Shown: positions 42,845-54,770 of the stretch, piece after piece | Layout: every line of letters starts with the position of its first letter | Numbering within the stretch: position 1 is the first letter of the stretch | NCBI GenBank assembly: GCA_015179125.1 | Contig: WHVA01000005.1 | Location: 496,001-560,000, forward strand | DNA: 64,000 nucleotides | Direction: 5' to 3' | From: Gautieria morchelliformis | Taxonomy: Eukaryota; Basidiomycota; Agaricomycetes; Gomphales; Gomphaceae | Program-made: the position numbers and the translations under genes | Notes under the pieces: generated by a model | Seen by the model: the letters and a program-made list of their open reading frames with translations, nothing else | What the model was told of the DNA's origin: nothing | Database searches by the model: none

Positions 42845-45575
42845 TCATCCTCTCTCTTCACCTGTCATTTCCCCCTCATTAACATAATCCCAACTCTCTG
42901 GCAGGTCTGAAAGAGATTCAAGCCCAATCGTTACATACTGCCTGTATGGCTTGGTGGACTGTAAAGTGTACTCATCGGCATTCACCTTAACGAAGTCTGG
43001 TGTCAGCCATTCCAGAGCAGTCTCCCGAGAAAGCATTAACCATTGAATCAAGAGTTTGGAGAATGGCTTGAAGCCCGTGGAGAAGTTTTTCGCGGCATCC
43101 TGTTGCTTTAACCTATCAAGGAAACTTCCCCTAGCTTGTAACACAGGTAACTCATCAGAGAGCATCGTTTGACAGTAATTCTGTTCTAGTCGCACGAGTG
43201 CCCCCTTGGTCCCCAGAATCTCCAGAATCGACCAAAATAAAACCCATATAAACGACTCCAGGTCATCAATTACTTGGTGCACAACTTGCGTTCCAGAGTC
43301 CCAAGCAACAATCAGCGCCTGAGACATGAAAGGCAGCGTACCCTAGAACCATGTAAATCACAAGCCGCACACAGCAACTAAAGACCCACCGAGCGATGCT
43401 TTGCTAATTCCCGCTTCTGATCCATCCAACGAATCGCCTGGTCCCCATCGCATATGAATCCCACACATCTAGTAACTTCTCGAGTCACGGCAAAACTGAA
43501 GCAAACATAAAAAAACGAAAGGACTGATGTGAAAGACGGTACGTACTCTGCCACAGGCAGCCGCTCAGCTTCATCCATCAGCATGACGTTCCCGACGCTT
43601 ACATCGCGGTGCAACCAGCCGTTCTTAAACAGCCCAAAATGCCCTGTCGATCACCATTATAGGTAAATCATGTCCGATGCCCCTCTTCGTTCACATACCC
43701 AACATGGCGTGCACTATGCAACGCACGAGCAATCGAGGACTTTGTGCAGCTCGCAGTGACATCCCTCGGGTCTCAAAAACAGATCGCATATGTATTCGTT
43801 CGTCAGGCCTAACCCCGGCGTATGGCTCTGGCGCACACACGGGCCAATACGTTGCGTCATCAGGTATGAGCTTATCCATTCCGTCCTCGACAGGGTATGA
43901 GACAAGGATGTCTGGCAGTCCAAATCCACCCGATAATGCTCCAAACATTGTGCCTTCTTCGTTATGGGTTTTCAATGGCCATGAATCTTTCAGAATGACA
44001 GTGTCCGGCAAGAGAAAAGATATGCCTCCCTTCAACCTCAAGGGTTCTTGTGAGGGCAACACTAATGACGAAGCCACAACCAAAGATACTCAAAGAGATA
44101 AGAGCCGATACTAGGACAATGACCAACTATGTAGTGGGTATCCTCAGTTTATAACTCTACCAACGATAGATACATGGGGACTTGCCTATGTAGTGGGTAT
44201 CCTCAGAGATCAAGCTGAGGAAACGCCACCACACGGGCTACAGTCTTATAGCGCTGGCAAGGCTTACATAATAGGGGAGACGGAAACTTGTAGAAGGTTA
44301 CGGAAGGTGACGGAAAGTGATGGAAGGTCACGGAATGTGACGGAGTGTGACAGTGATGGAATGTGACGGAGTGTGACAGAAGGTGACGGAAAGTTATGGA
44401 AACTGACGGAAGGTTATGGAAACTGATGGAAGGTGACGGAAACTCATGGAAGGAAATAGAAACTTGTGGAAGGAAATGCGTGAACCCTGACAGTTCTCGA
44501 CCGTCAGTCTCTTTTCCAGGCTGAGAACGCGGGGGTTGGTGGCTTCGTAAGTTATACCGGTGAGTGGATGAAGGTTGAGCAGGAGAACCATCGGTGGCGG
44601 TTGTAGCTTCAAACCCAATTGTTAACTACTGGCCCAGATCTCTAAACGTCAAAACGCACCCTTCTTGACCAAAAGATACACACGTGTTGCTCGTCCACGA
44701 ACGCAACGTCGGTTACAAAGTGTTTTCGAAATCTTGAATATACCCCTCTCGGGAATCGCAATGTCTGTGATGGTACGAGTAGTATCGATTCCAGCGTGGT
44801 TTGTGTCGGTCCAAGAATTAATCCCAACCACTCCGTGGACAAATCCTTTAAAGCCTCCCTCCTTCGAGAGGTCAAGTTCCGGCGTAACAACCAGACCCAT
44901 GTGAGAATAAAATCCGAAGCGCACCCCCATCATTGCGTTGTTGAAATGGATAACAGTGACGAAGAGTCTATCCAATCGGTGTGTGAACATACAGCGTGCG
45001 TACGTGCTTGACTGCAGGATCAAACCAGGCCAGTTATTCTTCACCTCTACGCAAATTTCAGCCTCGTTCCATAAGAGCTTCAGCTTCGAGCCTCGGCTCT
45101 CACCAACAGACTGACAACCAACAAGGTCTGGTTTTAGGGGGGAGTCTGTGTCAAGTCCTTCAGCCATTTCCCGACCGTTCACGTAAAACTGAAGACCTCG
45201 GTGGATATTGCCATTCGGCAGCTTTTGGGAGGAGATGGACAGAATCTTGTTGAGTAACCACTCCAACGACGCATAATGAGCGCTTTCTGGACCAGTGCGG
45301 CTGGGCCATTCCTTGAAAGTGTCGGTTGGGCTGTCCCAGAACACGCCAGGTTTCAGTTTGGATAGGACAGCATCGACAATTTTTTGATCCGCCCGACAGC
45401 GCTCTTCAAGCAGAGAATTACTCTCGAATATCGCACCGGAGAACTCGCCCTTCATCAGCTTTTTCAAATCATCCTGGGTCCGAATGTGTGATTCATGAGA
45501 TTTACTGGAACTGACGCTATATGGTGTGCTCGTCATCAACGGAAGCTTGAGAGATTGGGGCGGTGTTGATGGCAT
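42845..45575 (-). CDS. FunK1-family fungal protein kinase
   Basis: Predicted serine/threonine-type kinase of the fungal FunK1 group, expanded in mushroom-forming basidiomycetes. Start ATG 45575 (MPSTPPQSLKLPLMTSTPY). The N-terminal FunK1 region reads YARCMFTHRLDRLFVTVIHF ... GFYSHMGLVVTPELDLS, then VRGRATRVYLLVKKGA. The kinase part has VILKDSWPL (ATP-site Lys), LHRDVSVGNVMLMDEAERL (catalytic loop HRDxxxxN), FICDGDQAIRW at the DFG position and VIDDLESFIWVLFWSI. It ends at TGA 42845-42847. The break from 44083 to 44641 is unusually long for an intron here and holds short tandem repeats. Role of the protein is unknown. Lies inside the inverted-repeat unit. Confidence 0.82.
44270..44480. repeat. 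Short tandem repeat in the FunK1 gene
   Basis: Irregular repeats of 9-15 bp of the type GGAAGGTGACGGAAA / GGAGTGTGACAG. Just outside, a 21-bp direct repeat (CTATGTAGTGGGTATCCTC core) occurs near 44126 and 44188. The block sits in the long gap between two kinase exons. Confidence 0.75.
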
Positions 45576-45883
45576 CCGGAATAACAAATATCGAGAATTA
45601 GAGGCAGACAACAAGTAAAGAACTATGTTGTGCGAGTCTGAGAGGCAGAGCTGTTGTCAACATGCGGACAAGTCACGTGACAAGTGAACCATCTACATTC
45701 TTGCGGTGTGTTGGTGGTAGCGGCCTCAAGGTTAAATACCAATAATGTGCCGTGCGCTGCTTCAGACGGTACTAAGGCCGCCGATCTCAAATATCCATAA
45801 TTCTCTAAATTGTTCTTTTTGATGTATATAGTAAATCTAATTATTGTGTCCTACTGGCATAATTCTGCTTGCCTCCCTCCCTC

Positions 45884-47566
45884 TCACACCTTCTTAGCAA
45901 GCTTCCTTATAGCCTTTCTAGCCGCTCCTTTGATGAAATTTGCGTCACCCCATGACATCCCGATGTTGGCCATGAGCACATCAGCCGTCACCTCCTTCAG
46001 TTCATTTAGGAAGTAAACGTTGTGTGCTTCAAATTTACCTTTGAATTCGTCAATGTTCCGCCCCCTAGCCTCAGGCCAATTACGGACATCGTCAAGAAAC
46101 TCTTTGATGCTTGGGTAAGCGATGTCACCAGGAGTCGCAGGGGTCAACTGTTCCGGTCTCTTGTCAGGATTGACTGGAGTAACAGGGCGGTTCAGGACCA
46201 TGTTCTGAGCAAACATTCGATAGTCAATTGGTGGGAACATCATCATAGGAAATGATCCTTGAAGACCCAATGCAGCGCCGGGCAGGTTCGCCGTTGACCC
46301 TTCATCGGTCTTCTCTTTTTGAATGGAGTCTTTGCGATAATGGAAATCTTCGAAGTGAGCGTTGTTTGGAGGAACTTTCAGAGTGACCCCGTGAATGTTA
46401 GAAACCTAAATTCGCATTATTAGCAGCGAGTAATACATATAAATGCAAAGGTTGTACTCACCAAGGCTGTTACCCAGGACTGGAGTTGGCACCATGATAA
46501 ATGCATGTGCTCTCCGTTCTTATTCAGTTTGCAGACTTTTGAAGCACATGCCGGTTTGCCACAGTTTGAATACTCTGCCTTCAGCGCCTCCATGAAATCC
46601 CTTTCCCATTTTGTCGGTAGGCCATGCTCTTCGATCTCAGATCCTTCAGTGTCAGAATCGGCGTTCAAGTCCTGAATACGAGCTTTCTTCTTTTTGCCCC
46701 TGCCAGCTGCATTTGTCACAGTTTTGTCCCTTTTCCTGGAAAGTGTATGGCGAAGCGATGTGATGTACTATAATTCTTATAATATCAGATGCGGCTGCCA
46801 TGCGAAGTCACACGCACACCTACACTTTCATCCAGAACGATGTCTACTTCCACGCCACTGGCATCGCCCTTTTTCTTCCTTGCCTGAGCGCCCTTCACAT
46901 CATCCTTGAGGTTGTCCCAGTCCTCTTCTTTTGCCAGTTTCGAAAGGTGTTTATCTCACACACCTTTGAGCCGGTAAGCTAGGTGCGGCATCTTTTTCAC
47001 TGTTTGATAGCACCCTATCGCTTTGAAGATATGTTCCTCGACCTTCTTGTAACTGACATTGGCAGGAAGCTTCACACGCTCAACAAACCCTTCGGCTTCA
47101 GTGCCGTCCGGAACATGCAAGATAATTACTAGGCCGTGAAATGAGCATCAAATTATAAATGAAAAATATGATGGCATACCAGGTTCATCAATATCCTTTA
47201 CCTGTTTGGGAACTGCCACCTCTACTAACTCTTCAGACTCTGAGTCTCGATTAGGGTCGTTGGGCTCGGCTTCGGACTCGGATGCACTTTGAGCCGGCTG
47301 GGTCTCTTCCTCATATGAAGACCCTGACTCAGATTCTAAGTCTTCAAAAGTTACTTTTTTTGCCGCCTGACGTTGCGGTCGAAAAGTGCTAGTAGTTTGA
47401 ACAGATTCTAAATAACTGGTGAGCTTGAAATAGCATCATTATATATAAACCGACCTTTGCCCTGAATTCCCGCTATGTCAGGTAACAGTTCCTCTGGAGG
47501 TTCTTTGACCTTTTTCGTTGCTCGTGTTGACTTGGTGGGCTGTCTTTTATTTTTGTTATTTCCCAT
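45884..47566 (-). CDS. Uncharacterised acidic/lysine-rich protein in the inverted-repeat unit
   Basis: Start ATG 47566 (MGNNKNKRQPTKSTRATKKV). Exon 1 ends at 47455, exon 2 starts at 47407 (ESVQTTSTFRPQRQAAKKVT), then an acidic Ser/Glu tract. The next exon reads VIILHVPDGTEAEGFVERVK ... YKKVEEHIFKAIGCYQTVKK. Further on come GRGKKKKARIQDLNADSD, and EALKAEYSNCGKPACASKVC with HMHLSWCQLQSWVTALV (possible metal-binding Cys/His cluster). The C-terminus reads AYPSIKEFLDDVRNW ... NFIKGAARKAIRKLAKKV. I recall similar multi-copy uncharacterised proteins in mushroom genomes but can name no domain. It lies between FunK1 and the minisatellite arm. Six or so exons, middle ones approximate. Confidence 0.6.
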
Positions 47567-47819
47567 TGTTGGTAAGGCAAGTCAAACTTGGTCGGGTTAT
47601 GCCGCTTCATAATAGGCGGCTTGCCGCGCTGCACCATCGACAACACCACGCACTACAGACACTTCAGCCTCTCTTGGTTCGGCACTCGTCTTCCATATGA
47701 ACTTGCCCCGGGCTTCGAAGCATCTGCTGACCCTGTTCTTCAATCGTGCCTTTTCGCTTAGCTCCACAGGCTCGCTGTCAAGTACCAGCAGCTCCCTGTC
47801 AACTCCCCCATAACCCCAG

Positions 47820-48110
47820 TGGCCAACTTCCGTGAGTATCCCGGCCCGTATTCCTCATACCAGGGTGTCTGACCACTCGACTCCCGCAGAGCACCACAGC
47901 CCAGGCACATTCATGTCCCAGGGCACGCGTACCTGCACCCGCACCTGCCGCCGCCCGTTCCCCCACCACCCCGTCCTCCTGCACCAGCTCGCCCACCCCA
48001 GCACCTCCACGCCCCTCACCCCGCCGCGTACGCGTGCGCCCCCCGCGTCCTTCGCGTCGTCGCCCAACCCGTCCCTGCACCTGCACCCGCACCCGCCGCT
48101 GCCCGCTTCC
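47820..48110 (+). repeat. Proline/histidine-coding minisatellite, left of element B
   Basis: Units built from CCACCACCCCGTCCTCCTGC, CACCAGCTCGCCCACC, GTCCTTCGCGTCG and runs of TGCACC/CGCACC. The array continues at 54307 after the retrotransposon, so element B split it. Confidence 0.8.
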
Positions 48111-48573
48111 TGTCAGGGGACACCCTGTTTTCCATTTCCAGTTCCGACTCCATTTCCGAAGACGCTTCCGATTCCAATTCCATCTCCGCTTCCGCTCTCG
48201 GAAATGATTCCGCTTCTGGGAGAACTTCCACCAGTTCTGTTCGCCTTCCCAGTTCCACTCCAATTTCCGAGTTCCACCCTCGGAACAGTGTCGGAAATCA
48301 AGCGACTCGCGTAATAGGTGACATCAAGGGTCGATCAAGGGTCAGGGAGGTGCAGGGTTGATGGCGGGTGCCAAGTGTTGTCCCTGGCTGCGCAGCGTAG
48401 TATAATACGGGCTCGCTGACATTGGGGGTCCTTAGACTTTTCTCTTTGGATTTCCCCTTGTCAGGTGAGAATCCCCTCTCTTGTATGCTCTGTTCATTTA
48501 TACAGACTTTGGATTTCCCCTTGTCAGTTGTGTGGTAGTGTGATCTCCACAACTAGCCAGGGTTGCCCTTACA
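48111..48573 (+). repeat. 5' LTR of element B
   Basis: TGTCAGGGGACACC to GTTGCCCTTACA, 463 bp. Confidence 0.95.
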
Positions 48574-48760
48574 GCAGAAAAGTCTCTCCCATAGAGGACC
48601 GGCGGTCGTACTGCGTGTCGCAGCCGCCATAGGTGCGTTCGGAATCGGAGACAGCGACTCGGAGATCGCAACCTCTTCCGCACACACAGCGTACGACAGC
48701 CCTTCTTCTTACGTCGAGCTCCCAACCCCGGAAATCCCGTCCCACATTTCTCCTTCCGAC

Positions 48761-49937
48761 ATGGATCCGGACGATCGTCTTCGGAATATGGAGGAGGAAT
48801 TGACGCGGAACCGGATGAAGACCGACGCGATTGAAACAGCCTTACAAGCGATTTTGGCTAAGTTAGATATTCCACAAGGTGGTGGAAATGAAATGTTGGA
48901 CGATCCGGATTTCGGAAAAGCGGAACTAGCGGAGGAGAGAAAGTCCGCGAAGTTAGCAAAGGTCAAACCCGCAACTCCGGCGGACTTTGACGGGAGATCG
49001 GGAGAAGGGACGCGCATTCTTCAACACATGCAGCATCTACTTCGCAATTGTCGGAGACCTCTTTCCGAACGACCAGGCTCGGATTCACTGGGCATTGTCC
49101 TTTTTCAAGTCGGACCGCGCATCCCGTTTTGCAAACAAGGTGATCCGACATGAAGCAAAGGGCAAGGGGAACTACTTCCGAGACTGGGACGCCTTCGAGA
49201 AAACATTTTCCGACCAGTTCTGCCCAAAAAATGAGCAGCTCACAGCCCTTACGAAGCTCGAGGGGACCAGCTGGTACCAGGCCAAGGATCCGGTCGATGA
49301 CTATATCGATCGCTTCCAGGAGCTCATCGACCTTGCGGAGTATGATGACGACAAGACGATCGTCATCAAATTCCGACGAGGACTCGATCCGACACTCCAG
49401 AACCAAGTTGCGCTGCTTGGGGATGGAGCTCCGGACTTTGATGACCCGGAAGGGTGGTACCAAGCTGCACAGAGGGTGTCCCGGAACAGGGAAGCAAATG
49501 AGGCCTTCGTGGAGACGAGCCGGAATATGACGCGCAGTTCCACTCGTCCTACTCCACCTGTGCCAAAATCCGGAAGCGCATTCATTCCCATGCGGAAAGT
49601 ATTTCCGACGCTTTCTCCGCCCGCTCCTATTAGGAACCATAGCCCTCCTCCCTCGAAGAGTGGCCCTGCCCCGATGGATGTTGACCGCATGCGCGGAGAA
49701 GGCCGCGGAACTATCACCTGCTTCCGATGTCAACAACCAGGCCACTATGCCCGCGAGTGCCCCCAAGCATTTGACATCCGGCTTATGACCACAGAGGAGA
49801 AACTCGAGCTCCTTCCAGAGTTCCTCGCACTTGCGGACATAAGCAGAGTGCCTACTGCGGAAGGAGTTTCCGAAAATGCGGAACATGGCGCATCGGAAGC
49901 GGAAGATGCGTCGGATTTTGTGACGCGCAGCGGGTGA
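48761..49937 (+). CDS. Gag of element B (one-base frameshift)
   Basis: Capsid/nucleocapsid protein. Start ATG 48761 (MDPDDRLRNMEEELTRNRMK) with a coiled-coil-like N-terminus. Near 48991 the frame slips (PADFDG then DREKGRAFFNTCSIYF), consistent with one extra G in a GGG run. It continues through the gag core (WALSFFKSDRASRFANKVI ... FEKTFSDQFCP ... YIDRFQELIDLAEYDD) to a CCHC knuckle CFRCQQPGHYARECPQ and stops at TGA 49935-49937. Pol follows in another frame, so a frameshift may be used for pol synthesis, or this copy is damaged. Confidence 0.85.
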
Positions 49938-52900
49938 GATGTGTGCCCCTGCTGCCTGTACATAACCGGTTTGCCTGTCTTGAAGTAGAGAATGAAAAGC
50001 CCCGACTCCCCTCACTTCATACAGACCCACCGGATAAAGTCACACAAAAGCCAAATCCGACACCCCGTCTATCCCGCATCCGCCCTTGGGAGAGACGCCT
50101 TCCGAAGCGCTATGTCGTTGCTGCCACCCCTGGCCCCAAGTCACTAGTCATTAAGGTAGAGATCCAGACGACAGATACGGCGGAAGTCAAATCCGGACCC
50201 GCCCTTGTCGATTGCGGGGCCACTGGTCAGTTTATGGACCGGGACTATGTGGAACGGAACCGACTGACCACGCGGAAGTTGCAACGTGCAATCCCGGTGT
50301 TCAATGTGGATGGAAGCCCCAATGAGGCAGGGTCCATCACGGAGATAGTGGACACAATTCTCCGCTAGGATGGACACTCGGAACGCACTTCCTTCGCTGT
50401 CACCAGCCTGGGGAAGCAAGACATCATCCTTGGGTTTACCTGGCTTCAAGAGCACAACCCGGAGATCAATTGGCAGACTCGGAAGGTACTGATGAGTCGA
50501 TGTCCAGCCAAGTGTCACATGTGTCGGTCGGAAGCGCGGAAGGAGCACCAGGAGCAGCGGAAGACCGAACGGCTCATACAGACATGTCGTTCCGGCCCCC
50601 ATCCACTGCTTGCAGAAGAAGACTCGGAAGCGGAATTTGACCCGGATCCCCCTTCCAAGTCCGATTCCGACGTCATCCGACTCGGCCTGGAAGACGCTCT
50701 GACGGAAGGGGAGCGCTTGCTGTACGTAAACCTTCCGCCGGAGGCAGAACACATCCGCGCCACCGGAAATATTTCGCAACGCCTTGCTGAAGCCTCTAAG
50801 AGGTATGATAGAGTGGAGGCGGAAATTCCGGAGTACCTGCGGGAGTTTGAGGACGTCTTCTCCAAGGAGTCGTTTGATGCCCTGCCTCCGCGGAAACTGT
50901 GGGACCATGCCATCGAGTTGGAGCCTGGGTCGAAGCCCACCAACTGCAAGGTCTACCCGCTGTCACCCAAGGAGCAGGTAGAGCTCGATGCATTCCTTGC
51001 GGAAAATCTCCGTACAGGGAGGATCCGCCCCTCCAAGTCACCCATGGCATCTCCGGTGTTCTTCATCAAGAAGAAGGACGGCTCGCTCAGACTTGTGCAG
51101 GATTACCGGGCCTTGAATGCGATCACGATCAAGAACCGGTACCCCATTCCGCTCATTTCCGAATTGATCACACAACTCCGCGGGGCGAAGTACTTCACCA
51201 AGCTGGATGTCCGCTGGGGCTTCAATAATGTCCGGATCCGGGAGGGAGATGAGTGGAAGGCGGCATTCCGCACCAACCGAGGACTCTTTGAGCCACAGGT
51301 CATGTTCTTTGGCCTCACCAACAGTCCTGCCACGTTCCAGACAATGATGAATGACATTTTCCGTGACACGATAGCAGAAGGGGTTGTCTGCGTCTACCTC
51401 GATGACATCCTCATCTTCACAAAAACAATGTCCGAACATCGGGAAGTCGTGCGGAGAGTGCTGGAACGACTCCGGGAGTACAACCTGTGTCTCAAGCCGG
51501 AAAAGTGCGAATTTGAGCGGACGCGGATAGAGTATCTTGGGGTGATCGTGTCGGAAGGAAAGGTGGAAATGGACCCCGTCAAGGTTTCCGGTGTGTCGGA
51601 TTGGCCGGTGCCGCGGAACAAGAAGGAAGTCCAGTCCTTCATTGGGTTTGTCAATTTCTACCGGCGGTTCATCAAGGACTTCTCCTGCCACGCCCGTGCC
51701 CTCTTCGACCTCACCAAGAAGGAGGTTGGATGGCGGTGGGGAGAGCCGGAACGGGCCTCCTTTGACAAACTCAAAGAGCTGATCACTTCCGCCCCGGTCC
51801 TGATCTTTCCCGACGACTCTCGCCCTTACCGAGTGGAGGCGGATTCTTCCGACGCAGCTACCGGAGCGGTCTTGTCGCAACAGTCATCGGAAGAAGGTGG
51901 GGGGTGGCATCCGATTGCCTTCTTCTCTAAGAGTCTCAGTCCGGTCGAGCGGAACTACGAGATCCATGACAAGGAGATGCTGGCAATCATCCGAGCGCTG
52001 GAGGAGTGGCGACACTTCCTTGAGGGTGCTCTATGCCCATTTGAGATCTGGACAGACCACAAGAACCTTGAGTATTTCCGCACGTCTAAGAAGTTGAACC
52101 GACGACAAGCACGGTGGTCCCTACACCTGTCCCGGTTTGACTTCATGCTCCACCACCGCCCCGGCCGCACCATGGGCAAGCCCGATGCCCTATCCCGCCG
52201 TGCGGATCATGGAAGCGGAAGCGGAGACAATGCGGATATGACACTGCTCCGCCCAAGTCTCTTTGCAATCCGCGCCCTAGAAGGAGTGACTGCAGTTGGA
52301 GCGGAAGCGGAAATGCTCCGGGACATCCGGAGACAGTATCGGAATGGAGAGAAGGAGGAGTCGGTGGTGAAGGCAGTGGAGGAACTTCGGAAAGGGCACT
52401 CACGGTCTGTACGGGCAGCGGAATGGTCGGAACGGGATGGGCTGCTCCACTTCAGAGGCAAGGTCTACGTTCCAGATGGGGCGGACCTCCGCCGCCGCAT
52501 CGTGTCCCAGCACCATGACACACGGGTCGCTGGGCATGCTGGCAGGTGGAAGACGCTGGAGTTAGTGGCTCGGAATTACTGGTGGCCTCAGATGTCCCGC
52601 TACATTGGACAGTACGTGAAGACATGTGACCTTTGTCTCCGAACCAAAGCGCAACAACATCCACCCGTCGGAGAACTCGTTCCGCTCCCGATTCCCGAAT
52701 CCCGCTGGGACACCATCAGCGTCGACTTCATTGTTGAACTCCCAGAGTCTCATGGCTACGACGCGATCATGAACGTCGTGGATTCGGTAAGCAAGGTGTC
52801 CCACTTCATTCCGACGCACACGACGATCACAGCCCTCGGAGCGGCCCGCCTGTTCCTTGCCCATGTCTGGAAGTTGCATGGGCTCCCGAAGCAAGTGGTT

Positions 52901-54094
52901 TCCGACCGAGGTCCGCAGTTTGTCGCGGAACTGACTCGGGAGCTCTACCGCCTGCTCGGCATAAAGCTAGCTACCACCACGGCGTACCATCCGCAGGGTG
53001 ACGGACAGACGGAACGGGTCAATCAGGAGTTGGAGCAATATCTCCGCCTCTTTGTCAATGAGAGGCAGGACGACTGGGATGAATTACTTCCGCTGGCGGA
53101 ATTCCAATACAACAACCATGTCCATTCCGCCACACAACAGACTCCCTTCATGCTCGACTCCGGACGACACCCGCGGATGGGCTTCGAACCACGCCAGGCT
53201 GAGTCCCGACTCGAGACGGTCAATGAGTTCCGAGACCGCATGGACTCCACCCTTTCGGAAGCCAAGTCGGCCCTTGCGAAGGCCAAGGATGACATGGCGA
53301 GGTACTACAACCGACGCCGGGTTCCTGCCCCAGAGTACCAAGTTGGAGACAAGGTGTATCTAGATGCAAGTGACATCCGCACCACACGCCCTTCACAGAA
53401 GCTTGCCCACCGCTACCTTGGGCCCTTCACAGTGACGCGGAGGGTTGGACGGAATGCATACCGCCTGCGACTTCCGATGTCCATGTCCCGCCTCCACCCC
53501 GTCTTCAACGTGGTGAAGTTACTCCCTATGCTTGAGGACCCAATTCCAGGTCGGAAGGCTCATCCGCCACCTCTGCCAGAGATTGTAGATGGGGAGGAGC
53601 ACTATGTGGTGGAACGGATCCTGGACAGCCGGTTTGTGCGAGGACGACTCCAATTCCTCGTGAAATGGGAAGGGTATGGGTACGAAGAGAATTCGTGGGT
53701 CCCGGAGCAAGATGTTTCCGCCCCGGACAAGCTCGGGGAGTTCTATAGGACACATCCCGGTGCCCCTCGCCGGATCCGCTCGTTGGCATTTCAATCCCTC
53801 GTGTCCCGTGCTTCGAGGACGCAGCACGCTAGAGAGGGGGTGATGTCAGGGGACACCCTGTTTTCCATTCCCAGTTCCGACTCCATTTCCGAAGACGCTT
53901 CCGATTCCGATTCCATCTCCGCTTCCGCTCTCGGAAATGATTCCGCTTCTGGGAGAACTTCCACCAGTTCTGTTCGCCTTCCCAGTTCCACTCCAATTTC
54001 CGAGTTCCACCCTCGGAACAGTGTCGGAAATCAAGCGACTCGCGTAATAGGTGACATCAAGGGTCGATCAAGGGTCAGGGAGGTGCAGGGTTGA
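49938..54094 (+). CDS. Pol of element B: protease, RT, RNase H, integrase, chromodomain
   Basis: Protease-like segment GPALVDCGATGQFMDRDYV (D-C-G in place of D-S-G). An in-frame TAG near 50366 precedes an open frame of about 1200 codons from 50492. [22 protein letters not shown] and catalytic VYLDDILIF (about 51395). RNase H: VEADSSDAATGAVL, HDKEMLAII, TDHKNLEYF. Integrase: HHDTRVAGHAGRWKTLELV ... CDLCLRTKA zinc domain, VDFIVELPES, VSDRGPQF, YHPQGDGQTERVNQELEQY. Then a YLGPFTV GPY/F-like segment and a chromodomain (HYVVERILDSRF ... FLVKWEGYGYEENSWVPEQ). The frame runs into the 3' LTR and ends at 54094, so the last 80-odd residues are LTR-encoded. Confidence 0.92.
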
Positions 54095-54306
54095 TGGCGG
54101 GTGCCAAGTGTTGTCCCTGGCTGCGCAGCGTAGTATAATACGGGCTCGCTGACATTGGGGGTCCTTAGACTTTTCTCTTTGGATTTCCCCTTGTCAGGTG
54201 AGAATCCCCTCTCTTGTATGCTCTGTTCATTTATACAGACTTTGGATTTCCCCTTGTCAGTTGTGTGGTAGTGTGATCTCCACAACTAGCCAGGGTTGCC
54301 CTTACA
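53844..54306 (+). repeat. 3' LTR of element B
   Basis: 463 bp, about two differences from the 5' LTR (for example TTCCCAG against TTTCCAG near the start). The upstream pol frame overlaps its first 250 bp. Confidence 0.95.
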
Positions 54307-54770
54307 CTTCCCCACCCCGTCCTCCTACACCAGCTCGCCCACCTCCGCCCCCCGCGTCCTTTGCGTCGCCGCCCAACCTGTCCCTGCACCCGCACCCGCA
54401 CCTGCACCTGCATCTGCACCCGTACCTGCACCCACACCCGTACCTGCACCCGCACCTGCACCTGCACCCGTACCTGCACCCGCCGCCGCCCGCTTCCCCA
54501 CCACCCCGTCCTCCTACACCAGCTTGCCCACCTCCGCCCCCGCGTCCTTCGCGTTGCCGCCCAACCCGTCCCTGCACCTGCACCCGCACCTGCACCCGCA
54601 TCTGCACTCATACTTGCACCCGCACCCATACCTGCACCCGCACCCGCACCTGCACCCGCACCCACACCCGCACCCGCACCCGCCGCCGCCCCCTCCCCCA
54701 CCACCCCGTCCTCCTACACCAGCTCGCCCACCCCAGCACCTCCGCGCCCCTCACCCCACCGCATACGCGT
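54307..54770 (+). repeat. Minisatellite of the right arm
   Basis: Two to three units of roughly 180 bp combining CCACCACCCCGTCCTCCTAC, CACCAGCTCGCCCACCTC, a GTCCTTCGCGTTGCCGCC block and 6-bp runs of TGCACC/CGCACC. It stays open in frame (Pro/His/Leu). The left arm has only a short version. Confidence 0.85.

Larger units (their letters stand above)
48111..54306 (+). mobile_element. Ty3/gypsy LTR retrotransposon B (young, nearly intact)
   Basis: 6196 bp flanked by a perfect 5-bp duplication cttcc (48106-48110 and 54307-54311). The 463-bp LTRs (48111-48573 and 53844-54306) differ by only about two bases as read by eye, so insertion was recent. Contains gag with a CCHC knuckle, protease, RT, RNase H, integrase and chromodomain in standard order. 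Small defects: one extra G in gag near 48991 and a TAG between protease and RT near 50366. A solo LTR of the same family is at 26572. Confidence 0.95.
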
